Assembly: GCA_016794525.1 (NCBI GenBank) | Contig: JAEUJY010000051.1 | Span: 1-64,000 of the forward strand | DNA: 64,000 nt | From: Myxococcales bacterium | Lineage (GTDB): Bacteria > Myxococcota_A > Polyangia > Haliangiales > Haliangiaceae | Direction: 5' to 3' | In this document: positions 19,782 to 29,600 of the stretch, one piece after another | Position numbering within the stretch: position 1 is the first letter of the stretch | How the letters are laid out: every line of letters starts with the position of its first letter | Translations under genes and position numbers: made by a program | The notes under the pieces: model-generated | The model's database searches: none | Told to the model about the DNA's origin: nothing | The model's input: the letters and a program-made list of their open reading frames with translations, nothing else

Positions 19782-20074
19782 AGGACCCGAGTCGATCCGT
19801 GCCAAGACGCGGCGGAGTTCTGGCGCCATCTCGTCGATAACAAACGCAAGCGCACGGTAATCGAGCCCGGGCGGAACCGCACGGAACCAACATCGACCGC
19901 GCAGCCCTGCAGCGATTCCAGCAGGGTTGCCCCGTGCGCCGTCCGTCGTGATCGTCCCCGGTGCGTGGGCTTCTTCTGGGTCGTGGCAAGGATTTGCAAC
20001 GGCTCCGGCGCCGCCGACGGTCGATGTGCGCTCGATCGCTTGTCCGGCGCTGACGCCTCGGGTACCAGAACACC
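19782..20074. other. Intergenic stretch, lower GC, no clear gene
   Basis: Nearly 300 bases separate the methyltransferase from the next lipoprotein gene. The base composition is less GC-rich than in the flanks. On the minus strand near 19800-19960 one frame reads protein-like text ([19 protein letters not shown]), but it has no start codon and no clear end, so at most it is a gene remnant. No tRNA, hairpin or strong promoter was seen. Confidence 0.3.
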
Positions 20075-20944
20075 ATGTGGCGTTGGTGCCTGCTCGGTGT
20101 CGGGCTAGCGGCTGGGTGCGTGCCGTTCGAGTCGGGCACCGGTGTACGCGAGCGCATGGTCAGCACGCCCCCGGCCCAGTCGGCGCCGGTACTCCTGGGC
20201 GCCGCGGTCGAGCGCGGCGCCCTCCGCATCGGCGGCCTCGGCTCGGCGGCGGCGTGGCAGTCAGGGCACGATGCGCGCCCGCCCAACGAGGGCGCGCGTC
20301 AGGCCCCGGGGCCCGCGGGCGGCGGCTGGGTCGGCGTCGGGCTGGGCAACGATGCCGAGGTCGCGGCGACTGTGGCGGTGAGCGCCCCGGGCCGCGGCGA
20401 GCACCTACCGTTCACGCCGCGGCGCGCGACGTCCCAGCGGTACGGCCTCGAGGTGCGCGACGTCGCGGATCTGAGTCGGTTCGTGGTGCAGTGGCACCTG
20501 GGCGTGCGCGTCTACCGCATCCCGTACACCTGGGATGCCGGCGACTGCTTCGAGGTCGACGGCGCGTGCCTGGCCTGGGACCGCAAGGCCGGCCCCGTGA
20601 GCGGCACCGCGTGGCGTCCGGGCGCGCAGGTCGGGTTCACCTACTGGCACGACGTCGGTCACGGCATCGCGCTGCTCGGCGGCGCGCAGGTCGAACTGCT
20701 GCCGGCGATGAACACCGCCGATCGGGCGAACTTCCAGTGCAACTCGCTCGGTCAGTGCGAGTTCGGCCAGCATCCGAGCTTCTTCGGCACGTCGCTCGCG
20801 GTATCGCCCGATCTGTACCTCGGCGCGCTTTGGGATCCGCTGCCCTGGCTCGGCGTCCGGGTTGTCGTTACGCCGTGGTCCGGTCCTCACGATGGCCCAT
20901 CGCAGTGGTTGGCGACCCAGGTGTCGCTGGAGATCAGACCATGA
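20075..20944 (+). CDS. Lipoprotein, unknown function
   Basis: This 289-residue protein starts with MWRWCLLGVGLAAGC, a short lipoprotein signal with lipobox LAAGC. The mature part is beta-rich, with repeated strands ending in aromatic residues (VGFTYWHDVGHGIALLGGAQVELL, DLYLGALWDPLPWLGVRVVVTP) and a last strand (WLATQVSLEIRP), as in an outer-membrane or propeller-like protein. Two Cys pairs sit in loops (GDCFEVDGACLAW and QCNSLGQCEF). No family is recognised. Its stop overlaps the start of the next lipoprotein gene by ATGA, so the two are translationally coupled and probably act together at the envelope. Confidence 0.7.
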   Translation: MWRWCLLGVGLAAGCVPFESGTGVRERMVSTPPAQSAPVLLGAAVERGALRIGGLGSAAAWQSGHDARPPNEGARQAPGPAGGGWVGVGLGNDAEVAATVAVSAPGRGEHLPFTPRRATSQRYGLEVRDVADLSRFVVQWHLGVRVYRIPYTWDAGDCFEVDGACLAWDRKAGPVSGTAWRPGAQVGFTYWHDVGHGIALLGGAQVELLPAMNTADRANFQCNSLGQCEFGQHPSFFGTSLAVSPDLYLGALWDPLPWLGVRVVVTPWSGPHDGPSQWLATQVSLEIRP

Positions 20945-21528
20945 CGATCCGTGCGATGAGCCTGCTCGCTGTTGGCGTGTTCGCGCTCGGTGGCTGCTGC
21001 ACCGACCATATGGAGATCAAGCAATGCGAGTGCGTTCCAGAGGCGGTCATCGCCTTGGGCGACACGTGCGTCGGTCGCGATGACTGCGATATTTGCCTCG
21101 CCTCCCTCACCTGCAATGCCGCAACGACCCGATGCGAGATGCCACGGGCCAACGCGGCGGGGCAGCCATGCGGCTACGACGGGAACTGCATGATACCGCT
21201 GGTGTGCAATGCGGCGCCGGGAGTTCGCGTGTGCGAGTCGGTCGGACTCCACGTCGAGGGTGAGGCGTGCAGCCAGGACGACAACTGCCAGCCGGGGCTG
21301 GTGTGCAGCGAGACCGGCGCTGGCAAGGTGTGCGATCTTGAGGGTCAGGTCGCGGAGCTGTGCCTGCAGGACAGCGATTGCATCGGCGGGCTGGTCTGCA
21401 ACACCGGCTACACGCCTCACGAGTGTCACCCGCCGGGAGCGGTGGGCGCTCGCTGCGGCGGCCGGGCCGAGGACTGCGAGTCCGGGCTCACATGCGATCG
21501 CAGCGTCGTGCCGTACGTCTGTCGCTGA
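20941..21528 (+). CDS. Cys-rich lipoprotein with repeated GxxC/C-x-GLVC units
   Basis: This 195-residue protein has a lipoprotein signal (LLAVGVFALGGCC, lipobox LGGC) and then four to five repeats of about 35 residues of the form GxxCxxxxxCxxGLxCxxxxxxxxxC (for example CSQDDNCQPGLVC, CLQDSDCIGGLVC, CGGRAEDCESGLTC). These small disulfide-bonded modules recur in exported myxobacterial proteins and have no assigned biochemical role. It is coupled to the preceding lipoprotein gene through a 4-base overlap. It is convergent with the giant-protein operon, with only 3 bases between the stops. Confidence 0.75.
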   Translation: MTIRAMSLLAVGVFALGGCCTDHMEIKQCECVPEAVIALGDTCVGRDDCDICLASLTCNAATTRCEMPRANAAGQPCGYDGNCMIPLVCNAAPGVRVCESVGLHVEGEACSQDDNCQPGLVCSETGAGKVCDLEGQVAELCLQDSDCIGGLVCNTGYTPHECHPPGAVGARCGGRAEDCESGLTCDRSVVPYVCR

Positions 21529-21531
21529 GCC

Positions 21532-22644
21532 TCATCGGCAGGTCCACGCGTGGACCAGCTCCGGCTGCGCGCCCTCGCGGCGATAGGCGATGTGGATCTC
21601 GGCACCGTGGGTGGCGATCCCCGCCGACAGGCCTGCGTCGCCCACCGCATCGATGGGCTCCGACGTGAGCTGGCCGCCACGCACGGTGCCGAGACGGAGC
21701 TCGCGGCCAGCGGTCGCCCGATACAGCACCGCGAAGGAGCCGTCCCGGAGCGTGGCGACGTCGTGGACGTAGTCGACGACCACGCCAGTGGGATAATGCG
21801 TCCAGGTGCCTCCTGTGTACAACGAGTAGCCCAGCTCGCCGGATGGCTCTCGGGTGTACGCCAGCAGGACGTCGTCGTTCGGCGCCCGACCCAGGTTCGC
21901 GAACGCACCATCGAAGGGCAGGGGGATGGGCGAAAACGCTCCGGACGCATCCGAAGCGACCATCACGGCCGGCGGTGACAATCGACGGTAGGCAACCGTG
22001 GTCTTGCCTGGCGGGCTGTCGATCACTGCCACGTCGCCGATCACGTCGGTTCCATCCACTGTCGTGACCTGCCAAGTCGTCGAGGCGCGGATGGCGAGGC
22101 GTACGCCGGCGGTGATGGTCCGATCGTAGGCGACCCGCACCACGCCGTCGCGGCCGACGACCATATCGAGCGACGTTGCGCCAGGTGTGTTGGTCTCGAT
22201 CGGTGTGCTCATCCACGTCGGCGTGGCACGGGTGGCGAACCATACGTCGCGGCCCCGTCGGTCGAGGTGCGCGACGTCGACGTGACCGACGGAGTCCACG
22301 ACGATCGCTGGGTCGGGTAGGCCCGGGTCCGTCAGCGTCGCAACGGTCTCGCTGGACCACGTACCGCTCACATTGGTCGTGTAGACGATGGTGGCGGTGC
22401 CCCGGTCGTAGCGCGCGATGTGGATGCCGCCGCTCGCGTCGATGGTGATCGCGTTCTGTACGCTGACATCGCCTGTGGCCAGGACCTCGCGGCGCCAGGA
22501 GGCGTCGCAGCCAGCATCCACCGCAGTGTCGGGGGGGACGGTATCGACGGCGCCGTCGATCAGCGTCTCGCCCGATCCGCTGCACGCGAGCGACGCGATG
22601 AGCGCCAGGAGCGAACACCGGTGGAGGTTGAGCGGCGCGGTCAT
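21532..22644 (-). CDS. Propeller-like lipoprotein, last gene of the giant operon
   Basis: This 370-residue protein has a lipoprotein signal (SLLALIASLACSGSG, lipobox SLAC). The body contains about seven repeats of roughly 50 residues ending in phrases such as GGIHIARYDRGTATIVYTT, GHVDVAHLDRRGRDVWFAT, GVVRVAYDRTITAGVRLAI and AEIHIAYRREGAQPELVH, the pattern of a sialidase-like or YVTN-like beta propeller. It should sit at the outer surface. It overlaps the phospholipase D-family gene by four bases (22641-22644, ATGA), so it is translated with it. It is the only exported member of the operon and might be its receptor or anchor; that role is inferred. The second copy of the 29-base repeat lies inside its coding region. 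Confidence 0.75.
   Translation of the reverse strand: MTAPLNLHRCSLLALIASLACSGSGETLIDGAVDTVPPDTAVDAGCDASWRREVLATGDVSVQNAITIDASGGIHIARYDRGTATIVYTTNVSGTWSSETVATLTDPGLPDPAIVVDSVGHVDVAHLDRRGRDVWFATRATPTWMSTPIETNTPGATSLDMVVGRDGVVRVAYDRTITAGVRLAIRASTTWQVTTVDGTDVIGDVAVIDSPPGKTTVAYRRLSPPAVMVASDASGAFSPIPLPFDGAFANLGRAPNDDVLLAYTREPSGELGYSLYTGGTWTHYPTGVVVDYVHDVATLRDGSFAVLYRATAGRELRLGTVRGGQLTSEPIDAVGDAGLSAGIATHGAEIHIAYRREGAQPELVHAWTCR
21923..21951 (+). repeat. 29-base direct repeat, copy 2
   Basis: This is the second copy of the element at 17636-17664 (27 of 29 bases identical, same orientation). It lies within the propeller lipoprotein gene on the opposite strand, where it encodes part of AFSPIPLP. One intergenic and one coding copy 4.3 kb apart suggest either mobility/duplication or a shared binding site. 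Confidence 0.6.
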
Positions 22645-25600
22645 GGTGGGGTAAAGGTAAGTGTGACCGTGGTCACCAGGCTGGTCGGCGTCACGTCGAC
22701 CTGAGACCTCGCTAGCACCGTGCCCGGCGCCGATGCAAGGAATACTTCCCCCGTGACCCGCCATGATCGAGCCGCGTCCACCAGGCCGAGGCTCGCGGCC
22801 TGGTCGGCCTCGAGAGGACCGACGGTGCGCAGCGGCGGCGTCGCGCCTTCGGCGAGGTCGACCTGCCACAGGTATCGCTCCGCGCCTGGCAACGCCGGCA
22901 GCGCCGACAGGTCTGCGGTGGCTCGCACCGCCGCCAGTCCGCCGAGCGTGGTCGGATCCGCCGCGGCGGTGAGGTGTTGCCTCAGCGCCATGAAGTCGAC
23001 CAGGCGGAGCTCATGCGAGCTGCGCCCATCCGGGTCCATGCCGGCGGCCAGCGCGTCGGGCAGGTAGGCATCGAAGTCGGGCGGCTGGGTGCCGTACTGG
23101 GTCGTCAGCGGGTCGTACGCCATCAGACCACTGCGCACCCACGGTCGCTGTCCCGCCAGGGTCGCCTTGAGTAGCCGGAACGCATCGGCCGGGTCTTCGA
23201 GCAGGCCGCGCTCCTCGGGCAACACCCGCAGATGCTCGGCCATCAACGCCACCCGCAGCTCGTGAGCAAACCGATGCCGCCCGTTGCGCAGGCGCGTGTC
23301 GATGGTGGCGGCGGTGATCTCCGAGTCGAGCGTGGCCGACCGCCGGCTCATGTTGGCCGAGCCGATCGACGCCCACAGGTCGTCGACCAGCACGGTCTTG
23401 GCGTGGACATAGACCGGGGTCCCGTCCTCGTTGATGGGGTGGGCGAACACCACGCGGTCGCCGGTGTAGTCCGGCAGCGTGGTCCCGTCCTCGCCGGGCG
23501 CCAGGACCTCCTTGCCGTACAGGATCAGGTTGATGCAGCGACGCCGGATCGCATAGAGCACCAGATCGAGCACCGGAAACTCGGCGAGCTGGCGCGGCAG
23601 GATGAACACCACCCACTCCAGGGCATCGGGTCCGAGGAGCCGGGCCCGGATCCGCTGCGCCAGCTCGGGGTTCCACAGGTACTGTTCCTCGCAGTACAGG
23701 AAGCGTCGCGCTTGCTCGATCGCCCGGAAGGTCGACTGGATGGCCGACAGGTCGCCGCGATCGGTCTGCACGATGGCGGTGTACTCGGGGATGTGGGGCG
23801 CCAGGGTGCGATTGATCTGCACGGTGTGGGGGCCGTCGTTCACCGCCGACAGGATCTGGGTCGCGGTCGGCGGCGGTAGTGGCGTGGCATGGGCCGGCAC
23901 CGGGTGGCGGCTCGGGTGCGCCACCGCCGCGTTCCACCGCTCCTGAAAGTTGCGGTAGACGTCCCACGCGGCGCGACCGCGGACCTGGCAGTGGATGTCG
24001 TGCCACAGGCCGGTCGGTCGATCGGGGTTGGGATCGGGGTGGGTCGGCTCGTCGAAGCGCCCGATGTTGAGATCGATGCCCCCGACGAATGCCATCGGCC
24101 CGCTCGGCGACTCGACGAAGGTCGACTTTTGATGATGGACCCCGGTCTCGCGAGTGAGCTCATCGACGATGGCCTGGCCGCGGCGACCGTCGACCTCGGC
24201 GTTGACGAGGGCCGCCATCCCCAGGCTGTGTCGCACCAGCGCTCCGGCGTCGGGCTCGAACTTGTCGCGCCACGGCAACCACCGCACATCGACGCCGCGC
24301 CGGATGCTCTCTCGGATCAGGCCGCCGATCTCCTTGGGGTGCATCGGCACCAGGCCGCTGGCGAGCTGGCCATCGGCGGCGCGGATCTCGAAGAAGCCAT
24401 CGCACGCCGCGAGATCGCGCGCCCCGGCGGCGGCGACCCCGACCGCGAAGCCATCGTCGCGGGCAACATTGTTGACCGTCACCGACCTGGCCGCGCTGGT
24501 TTCTGCATCCTCCCACTGCACCGCGCTGGTGCGCGTGTTGACGATCGCGATCGCCGACGGCGGGCTGGTCACGAAGCCTGACGGGAACTGCAGTTCGGCC
24601 TGCCCCGGGGTGCCGTTCCACAACAGCCGCACGGTGGCCGCCGGGTTGGCGCGCAGCGGTGGCGGCGGCGACATGCCACCAGGCGCCGCTGGCAAGGTCA
24701 AGCGACCATATCCGTGGACGTGCAGCGCGCCTCGACCCGCGGTCGCGGTGTCCTGGGGATCGGGATCATCCTGCGCCGGTGACCACCACACCGCGCGGCA
24801 CTCGACCTCGCCAGCCCAGTCGGGGTCGTGCACCGCGCGCAGCAGGCACTGGCCGCCAGGGCCTACGAACGCGCCGAAGCGCCGTGGCGTGGACGGCTCG
24901 GTGACCCGGCCGAACAGGTCGGCCCCGGCATCGTCCCCGACGATGCGTGGATCGTCGCCGCGAAACACTGTCGAGAACTCGAGCTGGGTCAAGGTCACGT
25001 ACATGCCCGGCGAAAAGGTTCCGGCCGGAAACAGCACCCAGTAGAATCGCTGGTCATCGACATCGTCGTCGTCGAGGTCGATGAGCGGATCACCCGGGAG
25101 CGGCTCGGGATCACCGGGCGGCCGCGGCAGCCGGCTCTGCTGGTGACACGGCAGCGCGCGCCAGATCGCGGTCACGTCCTTGGGTAGGACCACCGGCGCC
25201 TGCATGCGCGGGACCTCCAGCATCGCGCGTCGGCCGAGGACCGGCACATCGGCGGCGACCCAGGCATTGATGCCGAGGACCTTCGCCCCGGCGTTGGCCG
25301 CCGGGTCGCGCAGGACCCCCGACGGCATGGCGTCGTCGCGATCGTAAGTCTCGTCGACGTAGGTGGCGCGGATGGCTCGGTAGAGCGCCCGGAACGCGGC
25401 GCGCGCGTCGACCAGCGCGTCGACGTGGTTGCCCTCGGAGTAGCGCTGGAGCTGGTTCTGCGGGTTGGGGTTGCGCGGCAGCCAGCGCGCGTAGTCGATG
25501 ACGCGCAGCCGGAAGAAGCTCCAGCGGGAGAATCCGAGTCGGGTCGTCGCTGCGAGCACACCGTGCGGGTGTGGCGCCAGGCGCACATGCTCGCCCGGGA

Positions 25601-26618
25601 TCACCACCTCGACGAGCTGCGAGGTGAGCGCGCTGTGCTCGCTGGTGCCCTGGGCGAACGACACCACCCCGTGGGTGGGGATCGCGACCTCGATGTTGGC
25701 AGACGGCACCAGCAGCAGGCGCTCCGGTGCCGGCGATGGCGGCTCGGGTGGCGGTGGCGCCGGATCGTTGTCGAGCCATGGCTCGTACGGCGTACCGACG
25801 TGGTCGCTCAGCACCAGGGTGTGGCGCGGTGGCGTGGCCGATACCCAGTTCGTCGACCACGCCGCGACCGTGGATGCATCGGGGCGCGCGAGACGGCCGA
25901 AGTTACCGGCCGCCAGGCGCGCGAGCTGTGCGAAGACAAAGACCGGGTCGAGGGGCAGGCCGGCGACATCGAACATGCGGATGCGCACCGTGCTTCCCAT
26001 CGGCAGGTCGCCCAGGCTCTGGTGGCATGCGACATAGAGTTTCTCGAGTCCCGACTGGAAGTTGCCGAGGGATGGCGCCGGCACCGGGAGTCCAGCGAAC
26101 TGGCTGGTAGCGATCGCGGTGGTAGCCGCCGCGAGAGACGTTGGGCCGATCCCGCGAACGATGAGCCAGCGAGGGACCGGCATGTGCGGCGCCAGGTCGG
26201 TCGCCGTTGGCGTCGGCCCGCTGAAGTCCAGCGCGGCCCAGAGATACTCGAGTCGTCGGCACGCCCCGCCGGTGACCTCGAGCACCAGATCGTTGGTCTG
26301 CAGGCGATCGTTATCCAGACTCACGCGACGCCCAGACGTGTCGCGTAGCGCAGGCAGCCTGTCGATGAAGGCTCGGCGTTGGTCAGCCGACAGCGTCGCG
26401 ATATCAGGAACCCGCGTTGCGAAGCAGTTGAACGGCGCGCGCAGCGAGTCGCTGGCCGTGGTGCTTAGGACGAACTCGCCCCCGACACTGCCCGGATCCG
26501 CAGGTGACGACTGGTGAAACTCTCGAGCCACGTTGTGGACGTGCTCGAACATCTGCCCGAACAGCGGCGCTCCGGGGCCGCTGGCCAGCCAGATCTGCAG
26601 GTCGTCGATCAAGCTCAT
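22641..26618 (-). CDS. Giant phospholipase D-family protein (two HKD motifs)
   Basis: This 1325-residue protein has no signal peptide (MSLIDDLQIWLASGPGAPLF). The first 750 residues are an unrecognised mixed alpha/beta region with a Pro-rich linker near residue 290. The last half is a PLD fold. HKD motif 1 is HHQKSTFVE (His829, Lys831) followed by FVGGIDLNIGRFD; the usual Asp is Glu836. HKD motif 2 is HAKTVLVDD (His1072, Lys1074, Asp1079) followed by IGSANMSRRS. This arrangement resembles eukaryotic-type PLDs (GGIDL and IGSAN) and predicts transfer or hydrolysis of phosphatidyl groups or another phosphodiester. It is coupled by ATGA overlaps to the genes on both sides. Delivery outside the cell, if any, would need a dedicated system not visible here. 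Confidence 0.85.
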   Translation of the reverse strand: MSLIDDLQIWLASGPGAPLFGQMFEHVHNVAREFHQSSPADPGSVGGEFVLSTTASDSLRAPFNCFATRVPDIATLSADQRRAFIDRLPALRDTSGRRVSLDNDRLQTNDLVLEVTGGACRRLEYLWAALDFSGPTPTATDLAPHMPVPRWLIVRGIGPTSLAAATTAIATSQFAGLPVPAPSLGNFQSGLEKLYVACHQSLGDLPMGSTVRIRMFDVAGLPLDPVFVFAQLARLAAGNFGRLARPDASTVAAWSTNWVSATPPRHTLVLSDHVGTPYEPWLDNDPAPPPPEPPSPAPERLLLVPSANIEVAIPTHGVVSFAQGTSEHSALTSQLVEVVIPGEHVRLAPHPHGVLAATTRLGFSRWSFFRLRVIDYARWLPRNPNPQNQLQRYSEGNHVDALVDARAAFRALYRAIRATYVDETYDRDDAMPSGVLRDPAANAGAKVLGINAWVAADVPVLGRRAMLEVPRMQAPVVLPKDVTAIWRALPCHQQSRLPRPPGDPEPLPGDPLIDLDDDDVDDQRFYWVLFPAGTFSPGMYVTLTQLEFSTVFRGDDPRIVGDDAGADLFGRVTEPSTPRRFGAFVGPGGQCLLRAVHDPDWAGEVECRAVWWSPAQDDPDPQDTATAGRGALHVHGYGRLTLPAAPGGMSPPPPLRANPAATVRLLWNGTPGQAELQFPSGFVTSPPSAIAIVNTRTSAVQWEDAETSAARSVTVNNVARDDGFAVGVAAAGARDLAACDGFFEIRAADGQLASGLVPMHPKEIGGLIRESIRRGVDVRWLPWRDKFEPDAGALVRHSLGMAALVNAEVDGRRGQAIVDELTRETGVHHQKSTFVESPSGPMAFVGGIDLNIGRFDEPTHPDPNPDRPTGLWHDIHCQVRGRAAWDVYRNFQERWNAAVAHPSRHPVPAHATPLPPPTATQILSAVNDGPHTVQINRTLAPHIPEYTAIVQTDRGDLSAIQSTFRAIEQARRFLYCEEQYLWNPELAQRIRARLLGPDALEWVVFILPRQLAEFPVLDLVLYAIRRRCINLILYGKEVLAPGEDGTTLPDYTGDRVVFAHPINEDGTPVYVHAKTVLVDDLWASIGSANMSRRSATLDSEITAATIDTRLRNGRHRFAHELRVALMAEHLRVLPEERGLLEDPADAFRLLKATLAGQRPWVRSGLMAYDPLTTQYGTQPPDFDAYLPDALAAGMDPDGRSSHELRLVDFMALRQHLTAAADPTTLGGLAAVRATADLSALPALPGAERYLWQVDLAEGATPPLRTVGPLEADQAASLGLVDAARSWRVTGEVFLASAPGTVLARSQVDVTPTSLVTTVTLTFTPP

Positions 26619-29600
26619 GGCGAATCCTCGACGATGGCGCTCATCGATCGCCGACCGCGCGGGTCGACGATCTCGACGCGGTATGCCCAGCGCGCCGCCG
26701 GCGCGGGCACCAGGTCCTCGGTGGTGACCACGTAGGCTCCGGCGTCGACGACCGCGGGCAGCGCCGCGACCTCGAGTGAACCGTCGGCGCGAGTCACTGG
26801 CGTGGTCGCCGGGCTCCACCCCGGCACGCCGCGCTGGCGCCGCAGCAGCGTCACCGTGTAGTCGCGGCGCGGCAGACGCACGCGCACGCCGCGGCGGCTC
26901 GGATCCGGCGGCCGCGACACCGCCTCGACCGTCGCCGTCGCGGGCGGCTGACTCGAGGTGGCGCGCACCGTGACCGGCGACGAAGCCAGCGAGTGCACCC
27001 CGTCGGCGTTCACCGCGACCGCGCGATAGTAGTAGTCGACGTCGGCCAGCAGGTCGCTGTCGGTGAGGACCACCGCGCTGGCGCTGGCCGCGACGACGGC
27101 GCCCGGGCGCATCCGGCGCACGTCAGCGACCGCCACCGGGTCGCGCGTGCGGTACACGCGCAGCTCGGTGGCGCGACCGCTGGGGTCGGGCGCGATGCGC
27201 AGGGTCGCGCTGCGGTCACCACCGCGAGCCTCGACCACTCGCGGCGCATCCGGGACCTCGAGCAGTGGCACCGCCACGACCTCGAAGCGCAGCGGTTCCA
27301 CCGGCCACGCCGCGGCGATGCCGTGCGCCGACACCGCCAGGACGACGAACAGCGTCCAGCCGCGGTCGACGCCCCCGAGTTCGCCATCGTGGTGGGTGGC
27401 GGCGTCAACATACGGCGCCGCGTGATCGATCCGGAAGCTCGGGCGATGCTGGGTCGCGAGTCCCTGGAGCAGATCGACTCGCGCGGTGGCATCGAGCGCC
27501 TGGAAGACCGCATCATCGACCTGGCCGGCGGCCAGGAGCACCGCAGCCGGGCAGCGATACACCTGCACCGACCCGTGCGGCGGCACCACGAAGGCGATCC
27601 GCACCGAGGCCCGGCCCTGCGCATCGGCGTGGGTCGCGTAGCGCAGGGTGCCGTGCGCTGGTGGCGGCGGTGGCGGCGCCAGATCAGCCCGCGACGCGAT
27701 GGCGCACCGGGCCAGTCGGCTGGCGTTGCCGCTGCCATCGACCGCGCGGACGGTGGCGCTGAGCTGGGCGCGGCCGCGCCCGTCGAACGGCACCACCACC
27801 GGGCCAAGCTCGATCGTGACCCGGGTGGCACCGCCGCCACCGCTGACGACATGGGCCATGGTGACCGTCGCGGTCAAGCCGGGCGGGGCGAGGGTGGCAC
27901 CGCTCGGCCACGCCACGATCAGCGGCAGGGTCGTCGCGCCCGGTGCGGTCTCGAGCCGCCCCCACAGGGTCGGATCGTCGGTGTCAGCGAAGCCGGCGGC
28001 GCCCTGGCGCAGGTGCAGCTCGAATCGGGCCAGATCGGGTGCGGCGGCCGCGGCCCCGTCGCCCCAGTCGAAGCCGACGCGTAGTCGCGCCCAGGTCGGG
28101 GCCAGCTCCGGGGCGCCGACCAGCTCGGCGGCCAGCGCCGCTGGCGCCGGCGGCGGCACCTGATCGACGACCGCCCGAGACACGTCGGCGAATGGGCTCC
28201 AGCGTCCCCACAGATCCATGCCGCTCAGGCGCCAGGTGTACGTGCCATACGCGGGCACCGATCGGTCGTGGACCGCGACCCGCCCGCTGGTGGTCGCGGC
28301 TCGCGTCGGGACCAGGGGCACCCGGCGGCCCGACTCGTCATCGTTGGCATGCAGCGCGACGTCGTCGCCAGCCGCCGATCGGCGGCGCACTGCGAACATG
28401 ACCCGGGCCTGGGCCTCGAACAGGTTGCTGTCGTTGCCGCGGCAGCTGGCGATCACCTCGGCCTCGATCGGACGAGCGCCGGGGCGAGGCAGGATCTCGA
28501 CCTGCGGATCGAGCGGTGGGGTCAGCGGCGGCCGCGCCTCCTGGGCGATGTGGGTGGCGAGCGACACGCACGCTTGTGAGTTCGAGGCCAGCCGCGCCGA
28601 GCGCTCGAGCGAGTCGAGGTGCGGCAGCGCGGCGACCAGCGCGCGCGGCGCCTCGCGCAGGCCGCCCAGGAGCTGGCGCTGGAGCCAGCGGGTCGGGAAG
28701 CCGGCATCGACGGCGTAGTCCCACGGCGACGCGTCGGTCGCAGCGTCGGTGGTCATGAGCCCCAGGAGGCGGGCCACGCATGGATCGAGCGCGGCGCTGC
28801 GCAGCACGTCGTAGGGCGACAGCCGGATGGTGCCGCCGCCGAGGTCGTCGTCGGCGGGCACGGTCGCGATGGCGTCGTCGTAGACGAACATGGCCTGCGG
28901 CTCGCTGGCCGCCAGCTCGTGGTCGAGGAAGCCCTTCATGGCCGCGTGCATGCGCTGGTAGCCGACACCGAGATAGCGCTGGGACAGGTCGGCCGCGATC
29001 TCGGCCGGCGGCGCCGGCGGTGGCGGCATCGCCGCGGTATCCCACGGGGCCAGCGCGCGTGGCGGCGCTGCGAACAGACGGTTCTTGGCCACCTCTTCGC
29101 CGCCCTGTGCGGTCCACGTCGGGTAGATCGCCGGTTGATCGGTGAGCGGCAGATAGAAGCGATCGACCTCGGTCCATACCGGCGCCTGGGCGTAGGCGCG
29201 CGACGGCAGCCACTCGATGCGCGCCACCACGGCGTCGTGCCCCACCAGCTCGATGCGCTCGATGAGCCCGCCGTGCAAGAGCAACGTGTCGGCGACCCAC
29301 GGGTTGCGACGGGGCCAGGGCGGGAGCCGCAGCTCCTCGGGGCGCAGCCACGGCTCGCGGTCCCGGTACACTCGCTCGGTCACCGCCCCCAGTAGATCCT
29401 GGCGCTCGGTGCGGCGGATCGCCGACCGCAGCGTCGCAGGAACCAGGGCGTCGAGACCGCGGCCGATGGCCGCCCGATCCTGGTAGTGCCAGCTCCCGCG
29501 GCCGTTGGCGAAGGCGGTCGCGACCACACTGCCGGTCTCGACGCGGCGGAGAATCGTGAGGCGCACCCAGGCCGCGGGGTTGACCGACAGCGGCGGCGCC

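Noticed and set aside
19800-19970. Protein-like minus-strand text [19 protein letters not shown]
   Set aside because: No start codon and no defined end; the frame continues into antisense of the methyltransferase gene. Mentioned only as a possible remnant in the intergenic entry.
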